Positions 5,829 through 7,769 of a DNA stretch of 7,769 nt are shown here, piece after piece; position 1 is the first letter of the stretch; every line of letters begins with the position of its first letter. Where the stretch lies: assembly GCA_021792815.1 (NCBI GenBank), contig JAJYTX010000104.1:1-7769 (forward strand). The letters are read 5' to 3'. Source of the stretch: Pseudomonadota bacterium (lineage in GTDB: Bacteria > Pseudomonadota > Gammaproteobacteria > Steroidobacterales > Steroidobacteraceae). The notes under the pieces were generated by a model that was not told the origin of the DNA, did not search any database, and saw only the letters and a program-made list of their open reading frames with translations. Both the position numbers and the translations under genes were made by a program.

Positions 5829-7126
5829 GGCGAGGTCCCCGTCTCGTTCCGTCTCGCAAGCCTGCTGCCGCTCAGTCGCTTTAACTCAGCCCACCGATCG
5901 AAGTACTCCGATCGCGCCCGGGCGAGTCCGAGCGCGGTGTCGAGCTGGCGCTGCTCGGCGGTCAGCACTTCGAGAAAGCCGCCCCGGCCGCTGCTGTATT
6001 CGCTCAACGCCACATCGAGCGCATCGCGCGAGAGCGGCACGAGGTCGTCTCGATAGAGCGCGAGCGACTTCGCCGTCTCACGCGTTGAGGCATAGGCGGC
6101 CGCGAGATCGGCGAGCAGAGCGGCGCGCTGGTTCTCGAGTTCGTATTCGGCCCGCCGAGCCTGCGCATGAGCGGCATCGATTTCCGCGCGGTACTTCCCC
6201 TGATCGAGCGGTACCGTGAAGGACAATCCCACCATCGGCCGCATGGCGGGGTCCGACCACATGCTGTTGTAACCGGCGCTGACTTGAAATTGCGGGTAGC
6301 GTTGCTTGCCTGCGAGCGACGCTTTCGCCCGAGCAGCGTGTTCTTGCGCTTCGAGCGCCTGCAGCTGCGGGTGGGTCAGCGCACGCTGCAGGAGCTCCGC
6401 TTCGGACGGCAGATGCGCCGGCACGGGCAAGGCCGCGGGCAGTGGAATCGGGGAGGTGGGCGGCAGATCGAGCAGTGCGTTCATGTGCGCTGCGACGACG
6501 GCGATTTTGCGCTGCCACTCGAGCCGCTGCTGCGCGAGCATCGTGCGCTCGACATCCGCTTGCAGCACATCGGATTGCGGCGCCTTGCCCGTCGCGTAGC
6601 GCACCGAGGCGATGCGCCGTAGCTCGGCGAGGACGGACTGGTTGGCGGCATTAATGGCGAGCGCGCGGTGAACGAACACCCAGTCCGCAAAGACCCCTCG
6701 CGCCGTGGCCGCGAGGCGCAGCCGCAGCGCCTCGAGGTCGTGACGCGCCACCTCCGCATCCGCCCGGGCGATCTCCTTGCGCACCTCGAGCGTGCCCCAC
6801 CAGGGTAGGGCCTGACTCACCTCGATGTCCTCGCCCGTTCCCATGGCGCTGCCAAAAGTGCGCGGCGCCGCCGATACACTCAGCATCGGATCAGGCAGCG
6901 CGCCGGCCGGGCGGATACCGGAGACGGCCGCGACCAATGCCTGCCGCATGGCCGAGAGACTTGCGTTTCGGGTGAGCACCGCGGCGGTGAACGAACCAGC
7001 CGTCAGCGGCGCCGGAAGCGGCACATCGCGGTCACGGCGCGCGAGATCGGCGGCATGAGTTGCGCTCACGGCGATGAACAACGCCAAGCCGACCACGCTG
7101 GCGAGACTTTTCGAGTATTGACGCAC
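5825..7126 (-). CDS. cusC: Outer-membrane efflux channel of the TolC/CusC family
   Basis: Outer-membrane factor through which the RND pump expels metal. It has two outer-membrane-efflux repeats, the first at about 45-225 and the second at about 245-425, made of long Ala/Arg/Glu-rich helices (for example RKEIARADAEVARHDLEALR and ELENQRAALLADLAAAYAST) alternating with short beta segments (MRPMVGLSFTVPLDQGKYRA). LPDPMLSVSAAP near residue 80 is typical of CusC/CzcC channels. The signal peptide ends near THA-AD. There is no lipobox Cys at the cleavage site, unlike lipidated E. coli CusC. I chose the GTG at 7126 (433 residues) because GGAG lies six bases upstream and it gives a normal signal peptide (MRQYSKSLAS). 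The ATG at 7138 would add only MECL and has poor ribosome binding. The gene ends in ATGA shared with the adaptor, showing translational coupling. The family is firm; the name follows the pump. Confidence 0.93.
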   Translation of the reverse strand: MRQYSKSLASVVGLALFIAVSATHAADLARRDRDVPLPAPLTAGSFTAAVLTRNASLSAMRQALVAAVSGIRPAGALPDPMLSVSAAPRTFGSAMGTGEDIEVSQALPWWGTLEVRKEIARADAEVARHDLEALRLRLAATARGVFADWVFVHRALAINAANQSVLAELRRIASVRYATGKAPQSDVLQADVERTMLAQQRLEWQRKIAVVAAHMNALLDLPPTSPIPLPAALPVPAHLPSEAELLQRALTHPQLQALEAQEHAARAKASLAGKQRYPQFQVSAGYNSMWSDPAMRPMVGLSFTVPLDQGKYRAEIDAAHAQARRAEYELENQRAALLADLAAAYASTRETAKSLALYRDDLVPLSRDALDVALSEYSSGRGGFLEVLTAEQRQLDTALGLARARSEYFDRWAELKRLSGSRLARRNETGTSP

Positions 7127-7165
7127 AAGACACTCCATTTGCAGATCTCAAACGATGACGCGCCC

Positions 7166-7182
7166 GCACACGCTTCGCGTGC
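7166..7182 (-). other. Small hairpin between the Cys-rich gene and the channel gene
   Basis: On the minus strand GCACGCG and CGTGTGC pair over seven bases, one of them a G-U pair, around an AAG loop. On the plus strand the stem has a mismatch, so it makes most sense as minus-strand RNA. It lies 26 bases past the stop codon of the upstream gene with no T-run. It could tune expression between the first gene and the pump genes, or protect an mRNA end. Confidence 0.3.
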
Positions 7183-7207
7183 AAGCACCGATCCGCAACG
7201 GGGAGTG

Positions 7208-7624
7208 TCAGAGTCTCAGACGGAGGGTCGAGAGATAGGTGTCGCGCCCCGCCGAGGAGACGATGGCGATCCGCGGAGGACCCTGTGGTGGCGGTCTTCG
7301 ATGCGCCACGACAGGAGAGGCAGCGTTCCATGCAGGCGCTGTCGGAACGACGGCATGCGCATCCGGGATTTCTATCCCCGCGACTCGAGCCGCCGGACCA
7401 GCGGGCACCCAGCCACAGGCGCCGGTCATCCCGCACGAGGCTCCGCAGGACAAAGACGTGCCACCGCAAGGCATCGGCGCCCGGTGACCCGTCATGGGAC
7501 AGTGCATCGGGACCGGAGTCGGGGACAGCATCATGGGACACGCCCAGACCTGCTGACCGTACCCGAGGGTTACGAGAGCCAGCAGCAGTGTGACGAAATA
7601 CGAATGAAGTCGTCGACCCATCAT
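7208..7624 (-). CDS. Secreted Cys/Met/His-rich protein, putative periplasmic copper/silver binder
   Basis: A 138-residue protein I cannot assign to a named family. Residues 1-28 form a signal peptide (MMGRRLHSYF, hydrophobic core, VWA). The cleavage region VWA-C29 resembles a weak lipobox, so a lipoprotein is an alternative. Residues 29-70 contain six Cys (29, 42, 53, 60, 64, 70), six Met (31, 32, 40, 44, 51, 66) and two His (41, 47), packed in CPMM, PMHCPMTGH, PMPCGG and CGASCGMTGAC. This composition is typical of soft-metal ligands. The second half (71-138) is Ala/Pro-rich with no Cys or Met and ends in DTYLSTLRLRL. It is the first gene of the operon, 81 bases before the channel start, so capture of periplasmic Cu(I)/Ag(I) for the pump, or metal sensing, is a reasonable inference. 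The ATG at 7624 lacks a good Shine-Dalgarno sequence; a second ATG follows directly at 7621. Confidence 0.75.
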   Translation of the reverse strand: MMGRRLHSYFVTLLLALVTLGYGQQVWACPMMLSPTPVPMHCPMTGHRAPMPCGGTSLSCGASCGMTGACGWVPAGPAARVAGIEIPDAHAVVPTAPAWNAASPVVAHRRPPPQGPPRIAIVSSAGRDTYLSTLRLRL

Positions 7625-7672
7625 GCGGTTACCATACTAACGCTTCGCGAACTCAAACGCTACCGCCGAGGA

Positions 7673-7694
7673 GCCCGGGCATTGCCCGGGCATT
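7673..7694. repeat. Tandem 11-bp repeat of a palindromic core, upstream of the operon
   Basis: GCCCGGGCATT occurs twice in a row (7673-7683 and 7684-7694) without mismatch. The core GCCCGGGC is self-complementary, so the two copies can also pair with each other as an eight-base stem with a three-base loop on either strand. It lies about 50 bases upstream of the first gene's start codon. It could be a regulator site, a leader hairpin or the terminator of a neighbour; no T-run follows on either side. Confidence 0.6.
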
Positions 7695-7721
7695 CCGTGC
7701 AATTGAGTACCGCGACTCGAG

Positions 7722-7749
7722 GTGTGAGGGCACTGAGGTGCCGCCACAC
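7722..7749. other. Interrupted hairpin near the right edge
   Basis: GTGTG (7722-7726) pairs with CACAC (7745-7749) and GGCAC (7729-7733) with GTGCC (7738-7742), with a two-by-two internal loop and a TGAG tetraloop. It may be the 3'-end structure of a neighbouring gene or part of the operon's upstream region. There is no T-run, and the window ends 20 bases later. Confidence 0.3.
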
Positions 7750-7769
7750 GGGCGCTACCGTGGGGTTTC

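Noticed and set aside
7628..7641. GTTA-N6-TAAC inverted repeat and TAGTAT as a -10 box just upstream of the Cys-rich gene
   Set aside because: The arms are only four bases and differ from the arsR operator, and no convincing -35 box is found 16-18 bases upstream. It is too weak to list as a feature, although a promoter must lie near here or beyond the edge.
7637..7768. Minus-strand frame open to the right edge, ending at a stop codon at 7639-7637; also a possible plus-strand GTG start at 7724
   Set aside because: The stretch is short and includes the tandem repeat and the hairpin. It shows no motif I recognise, so open reading can be chance at this GC content. Sequence beyond the right edge would decide.

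Overview
The window is a compact heavy-metal (probably copper/silver) efflux locus from a high-GC Gram-negative bacterium, most likely a gamma- or betaproteobacterium. This placement is inferred from the GC-rich third codon positions, the three-part RND efflux system that spans two membranes, and the protein family types. Every gene I can support lies on the minus strand, so the operon reads from right to left.

In order of transcription: (1) 7208-7624, a small secreted protein rich in Cys, Met and His. (2) 5825-7126, an outer-membrane channel of the TolC/CusC family. (3) 4278-5828, the periplasmic adaptor (CusB type), with an extra C-terminal YtkA/FixH-like domain carrying a Met cluster. (4) 1032-4277, the inner-membrane RND pump (CusA type), with the three-methionine pore signature of Cu(I)/Ag(I) exporters. 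(5) 659-850, a 63-residue secreted protein built around a duplicated Cys-x3-His-x3-Met helix motif. (6) 132-539, an ArsR/SmtB repressor with its own strong promoter and a perfect palindromic operator. (7) 1-135, the first 45 residues of an alpha/beta hydrolase that overlaps arsR by four bases and runs off the left edge.

The C, B and A genes are tightly coupled: C and B share ATGA, and the B stop codon directly abuts the A start codon. They should form one outer-membrane/adaptor/pump complex. Two small secreted proteins carrying soft-metal ligands flank the pump genes. No CusF-like chaperone is visible, and the adaptor lacks the usual N-terminal metal-loading methionines. A reasonable inference is that the two small proteins and the adaptor's extra domain capture and deliver metal. 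arsR and the hydrolase form a second, self-regulated unit behind a hairpin that may separate it from the pump operon.

Non-coding stretches are short: 540-658 (arsR promoter, operator, hairpin), 851-1031 (near-palindrome, ribosome binding site), 7127-7207 (small hairpin) and 7625-7769 (tandem 11-bp repeat and a hairpin, with no supported gene). I see no RNA gene, insertion sequence or CRISPR array.
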